Part shown: in pieces, positions 7,829 to 19,091 of the stretch
How the letters are laid out: each line of letters begins with the position of its first letter
Numbering within the stretch: the stretch's first letter is position 1
Assembly (NCBI GenBank): GCA_030150665.1
Contig: JASLFJ010000071.1
Location: 1 to 22,151 of the forward strand
Direction: 5' to 3'
DNA length: 22,151 nucleotides
Source: Enterococcaceae bacterium
GTDB taxonomy: Bacteria > Bacillota > Bacilli > Lactobacillales > Catellicoccaceae
Notes under the pieces: generated by a model
The model's input: the letters and a program-made list of their open reading frames with translations, nothing else
Told to the model about the DNA's origin: nothing
Databases searched by the model: none
Position numbers and translations under genes: made by a program

Positions 7829-7844
7829 TGTTCCACGTGAAACA
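7829..7844. promoter_or_regulatory. parS: parS site 1
   Basis: TGTTCCACGTGAAACA, a perfect match to the 16-bp Firmicute parS palindrome bound by ParB/Spo0J to load SMC and segregate origins. It lies in the rpsR-rplI gap, between a terminator and the rplI promoter. No parA or parB gene is in the window. Confidence 0.95.
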
Positions 7845-7848
7845 TATT

Positions 7849-7886
7849 AAAAATAAAAATAGAGGAAGGGTCATCCCTACCTCTAT
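7849..7886 (-). terminator. Terminator after rpsR
   Basis: On the minus strand arms 7875-7886 and 7859-7870 pair over 12 positions with one mismatch, around a 4-base loop. An AT tract giving TTTTTATTTTT (complement of 7847-7858) follows. It ends the rpsF-ssb-rpsR unit. Confidence 0.88.
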
Positions 7887-7893
7887 CTTTACA

Positions 7894-8130
7894 TTAATCT
7901 TCAGCTACGAATGGAAGTAATCCCATAATTCGTGCACGTTTAATTGCAACTGTTAATTTACGTTGATGTTTTGCACAAGTTCCTGTTACACGACGTGGTA
8001 AAATTTTCCCGCGTTCTGAAATGAACTTTTTAAGCAATTCAACATCTTTGTAATCAATATGATCAATATGATTTGCATCAAAGTAACATACTTTACGACG
8101 TTTTCTGCCGCCTCTTCTATGTTGTGCCAT
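7894..8130 (-). CDS. rpsR: 30S ribosomal protein S18
   Basis: A 78-residue S18 protein of the small-subunit platform, which pairs with S6. The basic N-terminus [17 protein letters not shown] is followed by the conserved core [24 protein letters not shown] and [21 protein letters not shown]. Length is normal. GGAGGG precedes the ATG. It is the last gene of rpsF-ssb-rpsR, 21 bases after ssb. Confidence 0.97.
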   Translation of the reverse strand: MAQHRRGGRKRRKVCYFDANHIDHIDYKDVELLKKFISERGKILPRRVTGTCAKHQRKLTVAIKRARIMGLLPFVAED

Positions 8131-8151
8131 TAGTCTATTCCCTCCTTATCA

Positions 8152-8820
8152 CTAAAATGGTAAATCATCATCTGAAATATCTACAGGACCTCCAGAAATA
8201 TGTGGAGTACTGTCACGACTAAAATCAGGAATCGGAGGAGATGTGTCTTGTTGTTGATTTGAAGTCATAGAATTCATATGTGTATCAAACTGAGATGCAT
8301 CTAGACGTGGCTCAAAATGAGACCGATCCTCTTGACTTCCAGATGGCGGTAAAGTATTATCTGCACCAAATGAAGGTGGCATCCCACTGCTTTTATTAAC
8401 AGAAGGCTGTGAATATGAATTGCCAGAGTAGCTAAAAGCCGGAGTTTCTTGCTCTCTTGCCATTCCTGAGTAACTTTGCTGTTGACGTTCTTCAGTTGCG
8501 CGTTTAGATTCTAACAACTGAAAATTATCACAAACCACTTCCGTTACATAAACACGTTGGCCTTGTTGATTCTCATACGAACGCGTCTGAATCCGACCTG
8601 TAACACCAATTAATGTTCCTTTTTTTGCGTATGTCGCTAAAGCTTCTGCTGATTTTCGCCAAATCACACATGAAATAAAATCTGCCTCTCGCTCACCTTG
8701 TTGATTTGTAAATGAACGATTAACAGCTAGTGTAAACGAAGCTACAGCAGTACCATTTTGCGTATAACGTAAATCAGGATCTTTAGTGAGTCGACCTACT
8801 AAAACAACATTATTAATCAT
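8152..8820 (-). CDS. ssb: Single-stranded DNA-binding protein
   Basis: A 222-residue SSB that coats single-stranded DNA in replication and repair. An OB fold occupies about residues 1-108 ([65 protein letters not shown]). A long low-complexity linker rich in Ser, Gln and Pro follows, and the acidic tail ends DDDLPF, the partner-docking tip. At 222 residues it is longer than the usual 160-180, entirely because of the linker. AGGGGAG lies before the ATG. It sits between rpsF and rpsR as in other Firmicutes; a parS site fills the short gap to rpsF. Confidence 0.97.
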   Translation of the reverse strand: MINNVVLVGRLTKDPDLRYTQNGTAVASFTLAVNRSFTNQQGEREADFISCVIWRKSAEALATYAKKGTLIGVTGRIQTRSYENQQGQRVYVTEVVCDNFQLLESKRATEERQQQSYSGMAREQETPAFSYSGNSYSQPSVNKSSGMPPSFGADNTLPPSGSQEDRSHFEPRLDASQFDTHMNSMTSNQQQDTSPPIPDFSRDSTPHISGGPVDISDDDLPF

Positions 8821-8839
8821 ACGCTTCTCCCCTTCTCAC

Positions 8840-8855
8840 TGTTCCACGTGAAACA
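8840..8855. promoter_or_regulatory. parS: parS site 2
   Basis: TGTTCCACGTGAAACA, a perfect parS palindrome, occupies half of the 36-base gap between the rpsF stop (8857) and the ssb start (8820). It is therefore inside a transcription unit. Confidence 0.95.
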
Positions 8856-8856
8856 A

Positions 8857-9156
8857 TTAAACTTCTTCTTTAACGATCATATGTCTTAAAATATCATCAT
8901 TAATTTTTGCTAAACGATCAAATTCGTTAATTGCTACGGCATCATGAGCACGAACTTTGATAATATGATAGATTCCTTCACGAAAATCTTTAATCTCATA
9001 GGCAAAACGACGTTTCTCCCAATCTTTAGATTCTAAAACTTCCGCTCCGTTATCAGTCAAAATCGCATCAAAACGTTTCACTAATGCTGCTTTAGTTTCT
9101 TCATCAATATTCGGACGAATAATGTAAAGAATTTCATATTGTGTTGCTTGATTCAT
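8857..9156 (-). CDS. rpsF: 30S ribosomal protein S6
   Basis: A 99-residue S6 protein. Visible family features are the N-terminal strand [14 protein letters not shown], the central [24 protein letters not shown], and [16 protein letters not shown] at the C-terminus. No glutamate tail is added. AAGGAGGTGACAG precedes the ATG. It is first in rpsF-ssb-rpsR; S6 and S18 assemble as a pair on the 30S platform. A promoter and a leader hairpin are visible upstream. Confidence 0.97.
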   Translation of the reverse strand: MNQATQYEILYIIRPNIDEETKAALVKRFDAILTDNGAEVLESKDWEKRRFAYEIKDFREGIYHIIKVRAHDAVAINEFDRLAKINDDILRHMIVKEEV

Positions 9157-9184
9157 TGACTGTCACCTCCTTATGGTCATTAGG

Positions 9185-9207
9185 TTCTATCTCTTAGGAT
9201 AGAACAA
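9185..9207 (-). promoter_or_regulatory. Leader hairpin upstream of rpsF
   Basis: A perfect 8-bp stem GTTCTATC/GATAGAAC closes a 6- to 7-base loop about 30 bases before the rpsF start and downstream of the promoter. It therefore lies in the rpsF 5' leader. No T-run follows, so it is not a terminator. In many bacteria rpsF leaders bind the S6-S18 complex for feedback; I could not confirm the conserved core of that motif here. Confidence 0.45.
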
Positions 9208-9242
9208 GGAATGTCATGAGTTCTGACTATTCACATCTAATT

Positions 9243-9271
9243 ATAATACGTCATTTTTTTTTAAAATGCAA
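9243..9271 (-). promoter_or_regulatory. Promoter of rpsF-ssb-rpsR
   Basis: On the minus strand TTGCAT (complement of 9266-9271) and TATTAT (complement of 9243-9248) are 17 bases apart. An overlapping perfect TATAAT (complement of 9240-9245) gives 20-base spacing. It begins a few bases after the gyrA stop; no terminator for gyrA is visible. Confidence 0.6.
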
Positions 9272-9277
9272 CCTCTT

Positions 9278-11734
9278 TTATTCATCTTCCTCATCTTCTT
9301 CTTCAGAAATTACTGTAGTCATAGCGGCAACTCGTGCCCCTTCTTCAAGACGCATTAATTTAACACCTTGTGTTGAGCGCCCAATACATGGCACATGTGC
9401 TAGTGGAAAACGAATAAGAACACCTTGATCTGTCATTAAAACAACATCTTCTTCACCTAATACTGTAGTCAGTCCTACTAAACGGCCATTTTTATCGGTA
9501 ATATGAGCCGTTTTAATTCCTTTACCTCCACGACCTTTAGCTGCATACTCTTCAGCTGAGGTTCTTTTTCCATAACCAAGTTCTGTAATCACAAGCACAT
9601 GATGATCTTCTTTAAGCACAGAAGCACCGATGACATAATCTTGATCCCTTAAGCGAATCCCAATCACTCCTGCCGCTGTTCTTCCCATATTCCGTACTTC
9701 TTGTTCAGAAAACGTCACAGAATATCCATGATGTGTTCCAATAATAACTGTTGAGTCTCCATCAGTAATAAGGACTTCAATGAGCTCATCTTGATCTTTT
9801 AAAGTGATCGCACGCAAGCCATTTGTTCTAATATTTAAAAATTCTGTAACAGCGGTACGTTTTACTTGACCATATTTTGTAATGAAAAATAAATAGGATT
9901 CTACTTCTTTTTCTTTTCCTGTAACACTAATCACAGATTCCACTTGCTCTTCGGGTGCTAAAGACAAGACATTAATGACAGGAATTCCTTTAGCAGTTCT
10001 ACTATATTCTGGTATTTCATAACCTTTAGCTTTATATACTTTTCCTTGATTCGTAAAAAAGAGTAACGTATCATGCGTTGAACACGCAATTAAGTGTTCA
10101 ATAAAATCATCATCTTTTGTGCTCATACCTTGAACACCGCGTCCTCCTCTATTTTGCGTGCGAAACTCTCCTTCAGGAATCCGTTTAATATACCCTTGAC
10201 GAGTCATTGTAATTAAGATGTCTTCTTGTTCAATCAAATCCTCATCTTCAATACTTAACACTTCACCTACAAGCAGCTCTGTTCGACGCTCATCCCCGAA
10301 TTTTTGTTTAATTTCTTCTAATTCAGCTTGAATAACCGCTTTTATTTTTAATGGATCATTTAAAAGTTCTGTCATCTCTTCAATAAAAGCTACTAAGTCT
10401 AAATATTCTTGTTCAATCTTACCTCGTTCAAGTCCTGTTAGCCGTTTTAAACGCATATCTAAAATAGCTTGTGTTTGACGTTCTGATAAGTCAAATTCTG
10501 TCATCATTAACTGCTTGGCTTCTTCATCAGCATTGGATCCACGAATAATTTCAATAATACGATCAATATGATCTAATGCAATTCTAAGACCTTCTAATAA
10601 ATGAGCCCGCGCTTTAGCTTTTTTTCGATCAAATTCTGTGCGACGTCTAACAACCTCTTCTTGATGATTTAAATAATGAACTAAAATTTCTTTAAGTCCT
10701 AAAACTTTAGGAACCCCATCAACAATAGCTAACATATTAAAACCAAATGAGGTTTGTAGTGCTGTCATTTTATATAAATTATTTAATAGGACTTGAGCAC
10801 TTATATCTTTTCTCACATCAATCACAATACGTAAACCTTCACGAGAAGATTCATCTCTTAAGTCTGTAATTCCTTCAATCCGTTTTTCTCGGTGCAACTC
10901 AGAAATACGTTCAATTAATCTTGCTTTATTAACCATATAAGGTAACTCAGTAACAATAATGCGTTCCTTTCCATGCGCGCGATGTTCAATATCTACTTTA
11001 GCTCGCACCGTAATGCTACCTCGTCCTGTCTCATAAGCACGCCTAATTCCAGATCTTCCTAAGACAAGTCCACCTGTTGGAAAATCTGGCCCTGGTAACA
11101 CTTCCATCAGTTCTGCTAAAGAGACTTCTGGATTTTGAATCAGTAGTATAACTGCATCAATGACTTCTTTTAAATTATGAGGTGGAATATTTGTGGCCAT
11201 ACCAACCGCAATCCCTGTTGTCCCATTCACTAATAAATTAGGAAAGCGTGCTGGAAGTACCGTAGGTTCTTGTTCTGATCCATCATAGTTTTCTTCAAAA
11301 TCAACAGTATTTTTTTGAATATCTCGAAGCATCTCTAAGGCAATCTTACTCATACGTGCCTCAGTATAACGCATAGCTGCTGCACCATCTCCATCAATTG
11401 AGCCAAAATTCCCATGACCGTCAACAAGCATCGCACGGTAACTAAAAGGTTGGGCCATTCTCACCATTGATTCATAAATTGCACTATCGCCATGAGGATG
11501 ATATTTCCCCATAACATCTCCGACAATTCTTGCGGATTTTTTATGTGGTTTATCTGGTGTTACACCTAAATCATTCATACCGTATAAAATGCGTCGATGT
11601 ACAGGTTTTAATCCGTCACGAACGTCAGGTAACGCTCGAGATACAATAACACTCATTGCATAATCAATAAAAGATTCTCGCATTTCATCAGATAAATCAA
11701 CAGTTACAATCTGTTCTTGATGTTCTTGTTCCAA
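9278..11734 (-). CDS. gyrA: DNA gyrase subunit A
   Basis: An 818-residue breakage-reunion subunit of gyrase, which introduces negative supercoils as A2B2 with GyrB. The winged-helix domain holds the catalytic Tyr in [10 protein letters not shown] (Tyr 123). The quinolone-determining region [10 protein letters not shown] (Ser 84, Glu 88) is wild-type. A coiled-coil tower follows, then the C-terminal DNA-wrapping beta-pinwheel with the GyrA-box [10 protein letters not shown] and later repeats, ending in an acidic tail (EEEDEEDE). Length is normal. The start is TTG at 11732-11734: a stop codon (TGA) lies three codons upstream in frame and the nearby ATG is out of frame. GAGGGG is about 11 bases upstream. 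It is 23 bases after gyrB, in the yaaA-recF-gyrB-gyrA unit. Confidence 0.97.
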   Translation of the reverse strand: MEQEHQEQIVTVDLSDEMRESFIDYAMSVIVSRALPDVRDGLKPVHRRILYGMNDLGVTPDKPHKKSARIVGDVMGKYHPHGDSAIYESMVRMAQPFSYRAMLVDGHGNFGSIDGDGAAAMRYTEARMSKIALEMLRDIQKNTVDFEENYDGSEQEPTVLPARFPNLLVNGTTGIAVGMATNIPPHNLKEVIDAVILLIQNPEVSLAELMEVLPGPDFPTGGLVLGRSGIRRAYETGRGSITVRAKVDIEHRAHGKERIIVTELPYMVNKARLIERISELHREKRIEGITDLRDESSREGLRIVIDVRKDISAQVLLNNLYKMTALQTSFGFNMLAIVDGVPKVLGLKEILVHYLNHQEEVVRRRTEFDRKKAKARAHLLEGLRIALDHIDRIIEIIRGSNADEEAKQLMMTEFDLSERQTQAILDMRLKRLTGLERGKIEQEYLDLVAFIEEMTELLNDPLKIKAVIQAELEEIKQKFGDERRTELLVGEVLSIEDEDLIEQEDILITMTRQGYIKRIPEGEFRTQNRGGRGVQGMSTKDDDFIEHLIACSTHDTLLFFTNQGKVYKAKGYEIPEYSRTAKGIPVINVLSLAPEEQVESVISVTGKEKEVESYLFFITKYGQVKRTAVTEFLNIRTNGLRAITLKDQDELIEVLITDGDSTVIIGTHHGYSVTFSEQEVRNMGRTAAGVIGIRLRDQDYVIGASVLKEDHHVLVITELGYGKRTSAEEYAAKGRGGKGIKTAHITDKNGRLVGLTTVLGEEDVVLMTDQGVLIRFPLAHVPCIGRSTQGVKLMRLEEGARVAAMTTVISEEEDEEDE

Positions 11735-11757
11735 AGGTGTTCATTCCCCTCTTTTTT

Positions 11758-14840
<3,083 letters not shown>

Positions 14841-14850
14841 CATATACCTC

Positions 14851-15072
14851 TTACGCTTGTTCAGCTGTTTTCATCATGACTTCACCAATTTCTGGAATCA
14901 TAATCACCATACCATCATAGAGTTTTCTTCCCCGTCTTTGTTCTCGCAAACCATCAACATAGACATTCTCTTCTTCAAGATAATATTTTGCCATGCCACC
15001 ACTAGATATTACACTTAATTCTTTTAATAATTGTCCTAACGTAATATAAGGCCCTTCTACAAAATATTCCAT
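14851..15072 (-). CDS. yaaA: S4-domain RNA-binding protein YaaA
   Basis: A 73-residue S4-like protein that in Firmicutes sits between dnaN and recF and has been linked to ribosome assembly. TLGQLLKELSVISSGGMAKYYL and VYVDGLREQRRGRKLYDGMVI give the S4 fold; RRGRKLYDGD-type ends are typical. AGGAGGGGG precedes the ATG. It leads the yaaA-recF-gyrB-gyrA unit from a clear promoter. Its usual upstream partner, dnaN, is 5.5 kb away on the opposite strand. Confidence 0.9.
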   Translation of the reverse strand: MEYFVEGPYITLGQLLKELSVISSGGMAKYYLEEENVYVDGLREQRRGRKLYDGMVIMIPEIGEVMMKTAEQA

Positions 15073-15111
15073 AAACGCCCCCTCCTAAAATCTAGACATA
15101 TTTCCGTTTCT

Positions 15112-15140
15112 ATTATACTCTTTATTGTTAAGGAAAACAA
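15112..15140 (-). promoter_or_regulatory. Promoter of yaaA-recF-gyrB-gyrA
   Basis: On the minus strand TTGTTT (complement of 15135-15140) and a perfect TATAAT (complement of 15112-15117) are 17 bases apart, about 40 bases before yaaA. The region 15141-15326 to its right is AT-rich and also holds the queG 5' region; I found no convincing queG promoter hexamer pair. Confidence 0.75.
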
Positions 15141-15326
15141 ATACACTTCGCTTATTTTTTATAAATTCAGCGATTCATTCAATTTGAGACATAAATCATA
15201 AAACAGGTCTTTTTTTGTCTTACGTATTGTTTTTAAGATTTTAATACAATTCATCTCTTTTTTTTTTCATATTTTTCATGAAAAACTCAGTTTCATAAAA
15301 TCAAATCATTAAGGAGTCACTTTACA

Positions 15327-16490
15327 ATGAAACAGCTAAAAAGAAAACTGAAAACAATCGCTCCCAAACTAGGAATCAATACTTTAGGCATTACTTCTGC
15401 TGAGCCTTTTTCAGACATTCAAAAAAGCTTACAATTACAACAAAAACAACAGTATCTATCAGGATTTGAATGGCCTGATATTGAAGATAGAGTAGATTGT
15501 AAAAGATATATGCCTGAAGCAAAAAGTATTATTATGATTGGAATTGCTTATCCTAAAGATACTCCTTACCCTTTAGATTCAAAGCAGCGACGTGGTGTAT
15601 TTGCTAGATCCGCTTGGGGAAAAGACTATCATCACATTTTAAATAATAAACTACTACAATTAAGGGAATGGCTAAAACAACAAGATGAAGTAAAAAAATT
15701 ATCAGAGCCATTAAAGACACTTATTCAAGTAGATACCGGTCAGCTTCCAGAAGTTGCTGCAGCAGAGCGTGCTGGATTAGGATTTATCGGAAAAAACGGC
15801 TTACTGATCACACCTCAATGGGGATCTTTTGTTTATTTAGGAGGCATGATTACTTCTCTTCCATTAGAACCTGATCCACCTGGAATATTTGCTTGTGGTT
15901 CATGTACAAGATGCCTTGATGCTTGTCCAACACAAGCACTTATAGGAAATGGTAGAATGAATGCTAAAAGATGTATTTCTTATCAAACACAAAATAAAGA
16001 GATGATTCCTATAGAACTTCGTAAAAAGTTAGGAAAACAACTTTATGGCTGTGATATTTGTCAGTGGAGCTGTCCATTTAACAAACATATTGACCCCCCT
16101 ACATGTAAAGATACTTTTCCTGAAAAAGATACCGCCCATCCTGAATTACTGCCTCTACTTACATTAAGCAATAAAGCATTTCAAGAACAATTTGGATCTT
16201 CAGCTGGTAGTTGGCGAGGTAAGCGGACATTACAACGTAATGCCATAATTGCCTTAACAAATGTAAATGCTAGAGAAGCACTACCTACGATCGCAACACT
16301 TTTATATGACTTAAGACCTGTTATTCGAGCAACAGCGGTTTGGTCTGTGAGTATGCTTGGACAAAAAGATCCTAAGTATTGGTATAACGTACTAACCAAA
16401 ATACAAGAGCAAGAACCAGATCCCCGTGTCCTTCAAGAACTAAAACAAGCTACATTACTGCTTCAACAAAAAATATCGAGAACAGATTAA
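15327..16490 (+). CDS. queG: Epoxyqueuosine reductase
   Basis: A 387-residue cobalamin-dependent iron-sulfur enzyme that reduces epoxyqueuosine to queuosine in the wobble base of tRNAs with GUN anticodons. The N-terminal cobalamin-binding part includes QVDTGQLPEVAAAERAGLG with the proposed acid Asp 136 and FIGKNGLLITPQWGSF. The ferredoxin-like part has two [4Fe-4S] cluster sets: Cys 190, 193, 196, 200 (CGSCTRCLDACPT), Cys 216 and Cys 242, 245, 249 (CDICQWSCPFN). A C-terminal HEAT-like region follows. Length is normal. AAGGAG precedes the ATG. It is the only gene left of oriC with good support that is transcribed against the fork, and it stands alone; no other queuosine genes are nearby. Confidence 0.95.
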   Translation: MKQLKRKLKTIAPKLGINTLGITSAEPFSDIQKSLQLQQKQQYLSGFEWPDIEDRVDCKRYMPEAKSIIMIGIAYPKDTPYPLDSKQRRGVFARSAWGKDYHHILNNKLLQLREWLKQQDEVKKLSEPLKTLIQVDTGQLPEVAAAERAGLGFIGKNGLLITPQWGSFVYLGGMITSLPLEPDPPGIFACGSCTRCLDACPTQALIGNGRMNAKRCISYQTQNKEMIPIELRKKLGKQLYGCDICQWSCPFNKHIDPPTCKDTFPEKDTAHPELLPLLTLSNKAFQEQFGSSAGSWRGKRTLQRNAIIALTNVNAREALPTIATLLYDLRPVIRATAVWSVSMLGQKDPKYWYNVLTKIQEQEPDPRVLQELKQATLLLQQKISRTD

Positions 16491-16515
16491 ATACTTTCTG
16501 TTCTCGATATTTTTT
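16468..16515. terminator. Bidirectional terminator between queG and the lipoprotein gene
   Basis: An 18-bp perfect inverted repeat (16468-16485 with 16498-16515, core TATCGAGAACAG) has a 12-base loop containing the queG stop codon. A-run and T-run flank it on both strands. It serves both converging genes, and its arms are part of both coding ends. Confidence 0.93.
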
Positions 16516-17708
16516 TAATCTAAAATAGAACGCAGTGCCTCAGAAAATTTTTCTAGCTCCTGTGCTTTATCTATATTTTTTTTATAACGCCATTGATGGT
16601 GCATCTGCTGGGTTGTTTCCATAATGATTGGAAGGGTCTCTGTTAATTTTGGCATATATAACTGGGTGGTCTTAAAACTTTGCTCCCACTGATCAGGCAT
16701 TAAAATATCTTTCCAAAGCTCAGCATCTTGGCTACTGTAAAGATAATTCATCCATTCCGATACCCCTTTTTGAACTTGCGGTGTATTTAGGCTAAATACG
16801 TACCAATAAAAACTTTGATCTCTAACTTTAGAAAGAGGTAGAAGACGGTATTGCCACCCTTCTTCTTGAAGATCTGGATGACGTTTAAAGTAATCAGAAG
16901 AAGCCCATAATATAGGAATCATCTCTGCGTTCATCTGTTGCACTAACTCTTCTCCATAAGCTGGAGAAATTAACTGCTCTTGAACTCCTGTTAAGTATTC
17001 TTGAATGACTTGTTGACTTTCTTTAGACTGTGCATCAAAGGTCTCTAGCTGTACTGAATGCTCATTTAGCACTTGATCCCAATAATAATCAGAAAAATGA
17101 TCAATGCCTAAAAATCTTGGCGTATCTGTTTTTATCTCTGTTAACAATGATAATATATCTTGTGTAGATTGGATTTTATCTATTTGATGCGTATTTATAT
17201 ATTGTGTTTGATACCAGAGTACATTAAATCTTAATAAAAAAGGAAAAGCATAGTGATTAGAAAAGTGCGACTGATGTAATTGTTGTGGAAAATCATCTAT
17301 CATATCATAAGTTTCTTGCGTTAAACACAGTCTATCCCAAGAAATCAGTAAATCATCAGCTGCTGCAGGAACCATCCAATAAGGCATCGCTTGAACAACT
17401 GCAGGAAGCTGCTTCACATCTGCAAAACTAGCATGTAGTTTTTGATCTAGTTCTTCTTCTGAATAATTTTCTAATTCAATAACAATATTAGGCGAAGTTT
17501 CCATAAATTGTTCTGTAAGTAATGTTAATGCCTCAAATTCAGTATCAGAAAGACTCACCCAAATAGGAACCCCAATCCGTTCTGTAACTTCTTCTGCACA
17601 TACTGAAGAGGTATCAGAAGTATTCTGATCTTTAGGTTTAGAACATCCCATAACTATAAACAATAATAAACAACAATAAAGAGATAATCTTTGAAGTGAT
17701 CTTTTCAT
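16515..17708 (-). CDS. Extracellular solute-binding lipoprotein (family 1-like)
   Basis: A 397-residue secreted lipoprotein. The signal peptide MKRSLQRLSLYCCLLLFIVMGC ends in a lipobox (IVMGC, Cys 22 lipidated), and a Ser/Thr/Asp-rich linker follows. The mature part resembles ABC importer substrate-binding proteins of the sugar-binding type: an N-terminal strand VPIWVSLSDTEFEALTLL, the helix TEQFMETSPNIVIEL, and LPAVVQAMPYWMVPAAADDLL. Ligand is unknown. No permease or ATPase gene is adjacent, so it is an orphan; it could share a transporter encoded elsewhere. GAGAGGA precedes the ATG. It is between queG (converging) and the phosphatase (same strand, separated by a terminator). Assignment to the fold is good, substrate unassigned. 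Confidence 0.8.
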   Translation of the reverse strand: MKRSLQRLSLYCCLLLFIVMGCSKPKDQNTSDTSSVCAEEVTERIGVPIWVSLSDTEFEALTLLTEQFMETSPNIVIELENYSEEELDQKLHASFADVKQLPAVVQAMPYWMVPAAADDLLISWDRLCLTQETYDMIDDFPQQLHQSHFSNHYAFPFLLRFNVLWYQTQYINTHQIDKIQSTQDILSLLTEIKTDTPRFLGIDHFSDYYWDQVLNEHSVQLETFDAQSKESQQVIQEYLTGVQEQLISPAYGEELVQQMNAEMIPILWASSDYFKRHPDLQEEGWQYRLLPLSKVRDQSFYWYVFSLNTPQVQKGVSEWMNYLYSSQDAELWKDILMPDQWEQSFKTTQLYMPKLTETLPIIMETTQQMHHQWRYKKNIDKAQELEKFSEALRSILD

Positions 17709-17781
17709 GCTAATAAATCCTCTCTTAAAAACTGCCTTAACGGTCTTTATAAAATTTTAGACTCCACTTTATGATGACATA

Positions 17782-17812
17782 AAAAAAGAAGCACGCCAAG
17801 AGCTTCTTTTTT
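17782..17812. terminator. Terminator after the phosphatase gene
   Basis: Arms 17782-17792 and 17802-17812 (AAAAAAGAAGC/GCTTCTTTTTT) pair over 11 bases around a 9-base loop. It lies just past the phosphatase stop and works on the minus strand; the T-run on both sides makes it symmetric. Confidence 0.85.
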
Positions 17813-17835
17813 GTGTGATCTTTTTTATGATGCAA

Positions 17836-18579
17836 CTACACTAAATACAATTTTCTTAATTGTTCTTGATCTGCTTTAGAAAACTGTAATCCTTGTTCTA
17901 AATATGTATTAAAATCTCCATAAATATCATCAATTTTAGTAAAAGCCGCTTCTAAATAAGATGAAGTGACCTCTAACATTGGACGTAATTGTGCTATTTG
18001 TGTTTCTGATAATTGTTTTGTCGCTTGTAAATTTTGAATAATCAATTCATTTGCCTGCTTGCGCTGCTCATTCGTCTTTAAATAATCCTTAAAGATATCT
18101 GCATCAGATACTCCTAAAATACGTAAAATAAGTGCTGCTGCATAACCTGTCCGATCTTTTCCTGCAAAACAATGAAATAACAGCGGTGTATTTGATTTTT
18201 GTAATAATAAAGATAAAAACTCGTGATATCCTTTTTGCGCCGAAGGACAGGTAACTAAATGATGATAAATATCAATCATCGCTTCATGAGCTGTTTCTTT
18301 ACTTTGCATCATTGCTTCTAAACTTCCATTTTGATCAACCGCATCCGCTAAAATATCAATCGTTGCATAAGTTACTCCACAGAGCTGATCATCAGGACGC
18401 GTTTGTACTTCTTCTTGACTTCTAAAATCGACAATCGTTTTTATCTTTAACGCAGAAAACTCTTCTTGATCTGCTGGACTCATTTTATATAATTCTCCAC
18501 TACGATAAAGTTTTCCACATACGACCTGTTTTCCATAAGCACTACGATATCCACCAATATCCCTTAAATTTGTGATCAT
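17836..18579 (-). CDS. Protein tyrosine phosphatase (Y_phosphatase3 family)
   Basis: A 247-residue phosphatase. It begins MITNLRDIGGYRS, a hallmark of the family of LipA and mycobacterial PtpB, and GKLYRSGELYKMS follows. The active-site P-loop is HCFAGKDRTG, with the nucleophile Cys 137 and Arg 143 binding phosphate. Members hydrolyse phosphotyrosine and some phosphoinositides; the substrate here is unknown. No signal peptide is visible, so it is probably cytoplasmic. The frame opens at TTG 18585, but GAGGGGG lies 8 bases before the ATG at 18577-18579 and is only 3-4 bases from the TTG, so I use the ATG. It is separated from dnaA only by oriC. Confidence 0.88.
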   Translation of the reverse strand: MITNLRDIGGYRSAYGKQVVCGKLYRSGELYKMSPADQEEFSALKIKTIVDFRSQEEVQTRPDDQLCGVTYATIDILADAVDQNGSLEAMMQSKETAHEAMIDIYHHLVTCPSAQKGYHEFLSLLLQKSNTPLLFHCFAGKDRTGYAAALILRILGVSDADIFKDYLKTNEQRKQANELIIQNLQATKQLSETQIAQLRPMLEVTSSYLEAAFTKIDDIYGDFNTYLEQGLQFSKADQEQLRKLYLV

Positions 18580-18606
18580 GCCCAATTCCCCCTCATTTTT
18601 CTCTAT

Positions 18607-18635
18607 ATTTTAACAATATGTCTATGAAAACGCAA
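18607..18635 (-). promoter_or_regulatory. Promoter of the tyrosine phosphatase gene
   Basis: On the minus strand TTGCGT (complement of 18630-18635) and TAAAAT (complement of 18607-18612), 17 bases apart, with an extended -10 TG one base before. It fires leftward out of oriC. Confidence 0.7.
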
Positions 18636-18730
18636 TTTCTAACCTATATCTGCAATGATTACCTATTTACTGAATTTTTCTGTGCATAAAGTATCGTTCA
18701 TATGAGCAAAACTTAAAAAAAATAGTGGAT

Positions 18731-18791
18731 TAGTGGAAAACATAGTGAATAACTCACTGTGATTTCCCCTAATATTTTAAGTTTTCCACTA
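18731..18791. repeat. 11-bp inverted repeat in oriC
   Basis: TAGTGGAAAAC at 18731-18741 is the exact complement of GTTTTCCACTA at 18781-18791. A further direct copy of GTTTTCCACTA is at 18991-19001. Each carries a degenerate DnaA-type box. Confidence 0.85.
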
Positions 18792-18814
18792 CGTTTTCCA
18801 CCATTTTCACCTAT

Positions 18815-18979
18815 TCCCCAATCGTGGAAAAACAGTATCCACCGCCTTGTGGATAAGTCTTATAAATGTTGATTTCACGCTGTTTTTTCAATGTGGAAAA
18901 ATGGTGGAAAACTCATTTTATTTTTAACTTATCCACAAGGCGGTGGAAAACTGTTTCCACAATGGTTCACAATTGGGGA
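18815..18979. repeat. Long nested inverted repeat in oriC
   Basis: The core arms 18838-18858 and 18927-18947 are exact reverse complements over 21 bases and each contains a perfect DnaA box TTATCCACA. Outside the core, AACAGT and GTGGAAA recur on both sides with small indels, and the outermost TCCCCAAT (18815-18822) matches ATTGGGGA (18972-18979). The centre is a 68-base AT-rich spacer with two more TTTTCCAC copies. Confidence 0.9.
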
Positions 18980-19037
18980 TATTTTTTATAGTTTTCCACT
19001 AAATTATGGAAAACTTCGTAACGCTGTGATTATTTTA

Positions 19038-19046
19038 TGTTAAAAT
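19038..19046 (+). promoter_or_regulatory. Candidate dnaA promoter (extended -10)
   Basis: TGTTAAAAT fits an extended -10 element about 45 bases before the dnaA start; the -35 region is poor. It is embedded in a 7-bp palindrome, TATTTTA-TGT-TAAAATA (19031-19047). It lies just downstream of the DnaA boxes, so autoregulation is plausible. Confidence 0.45.
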
Positions 19047-19091
19047 AAAATAGCATTCTAACATACATACTTATAAAAGGAGGTGAATCTT

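Larger units (their letters stand above)
18660..19030. other. oriC: oriC, upstream DnaA-box region
   Basis: The 500 bases between the phosphatase gene and dnaA. DnaA boxes: TTATCCACA at 18929-18937 (+) and 18848-18856 (-), TTATGCACA at 18681-18689 (-), TTTTCCACA at 18892-18900 (-). In addition the 8-mer TTTTCCAC occurs eight times on either strand (18733, 18782, 18794, 18824, 18893, 18904, 18943, 18992). Two large inverted repeats organise the boxes. Together with the cluster after dnaA this gives a two-part origin like that of Bacillus subtilis, and it would also allow DnaA to control its own gene. Confidence 0.9.

Noticed and set aside
9216..9428. Plus-strand frame with a poly-Ser run
   Set aside because: It is the antisense of the acidic GyrA tail codons (TCTTCTTC repeats), with no independent evidence.
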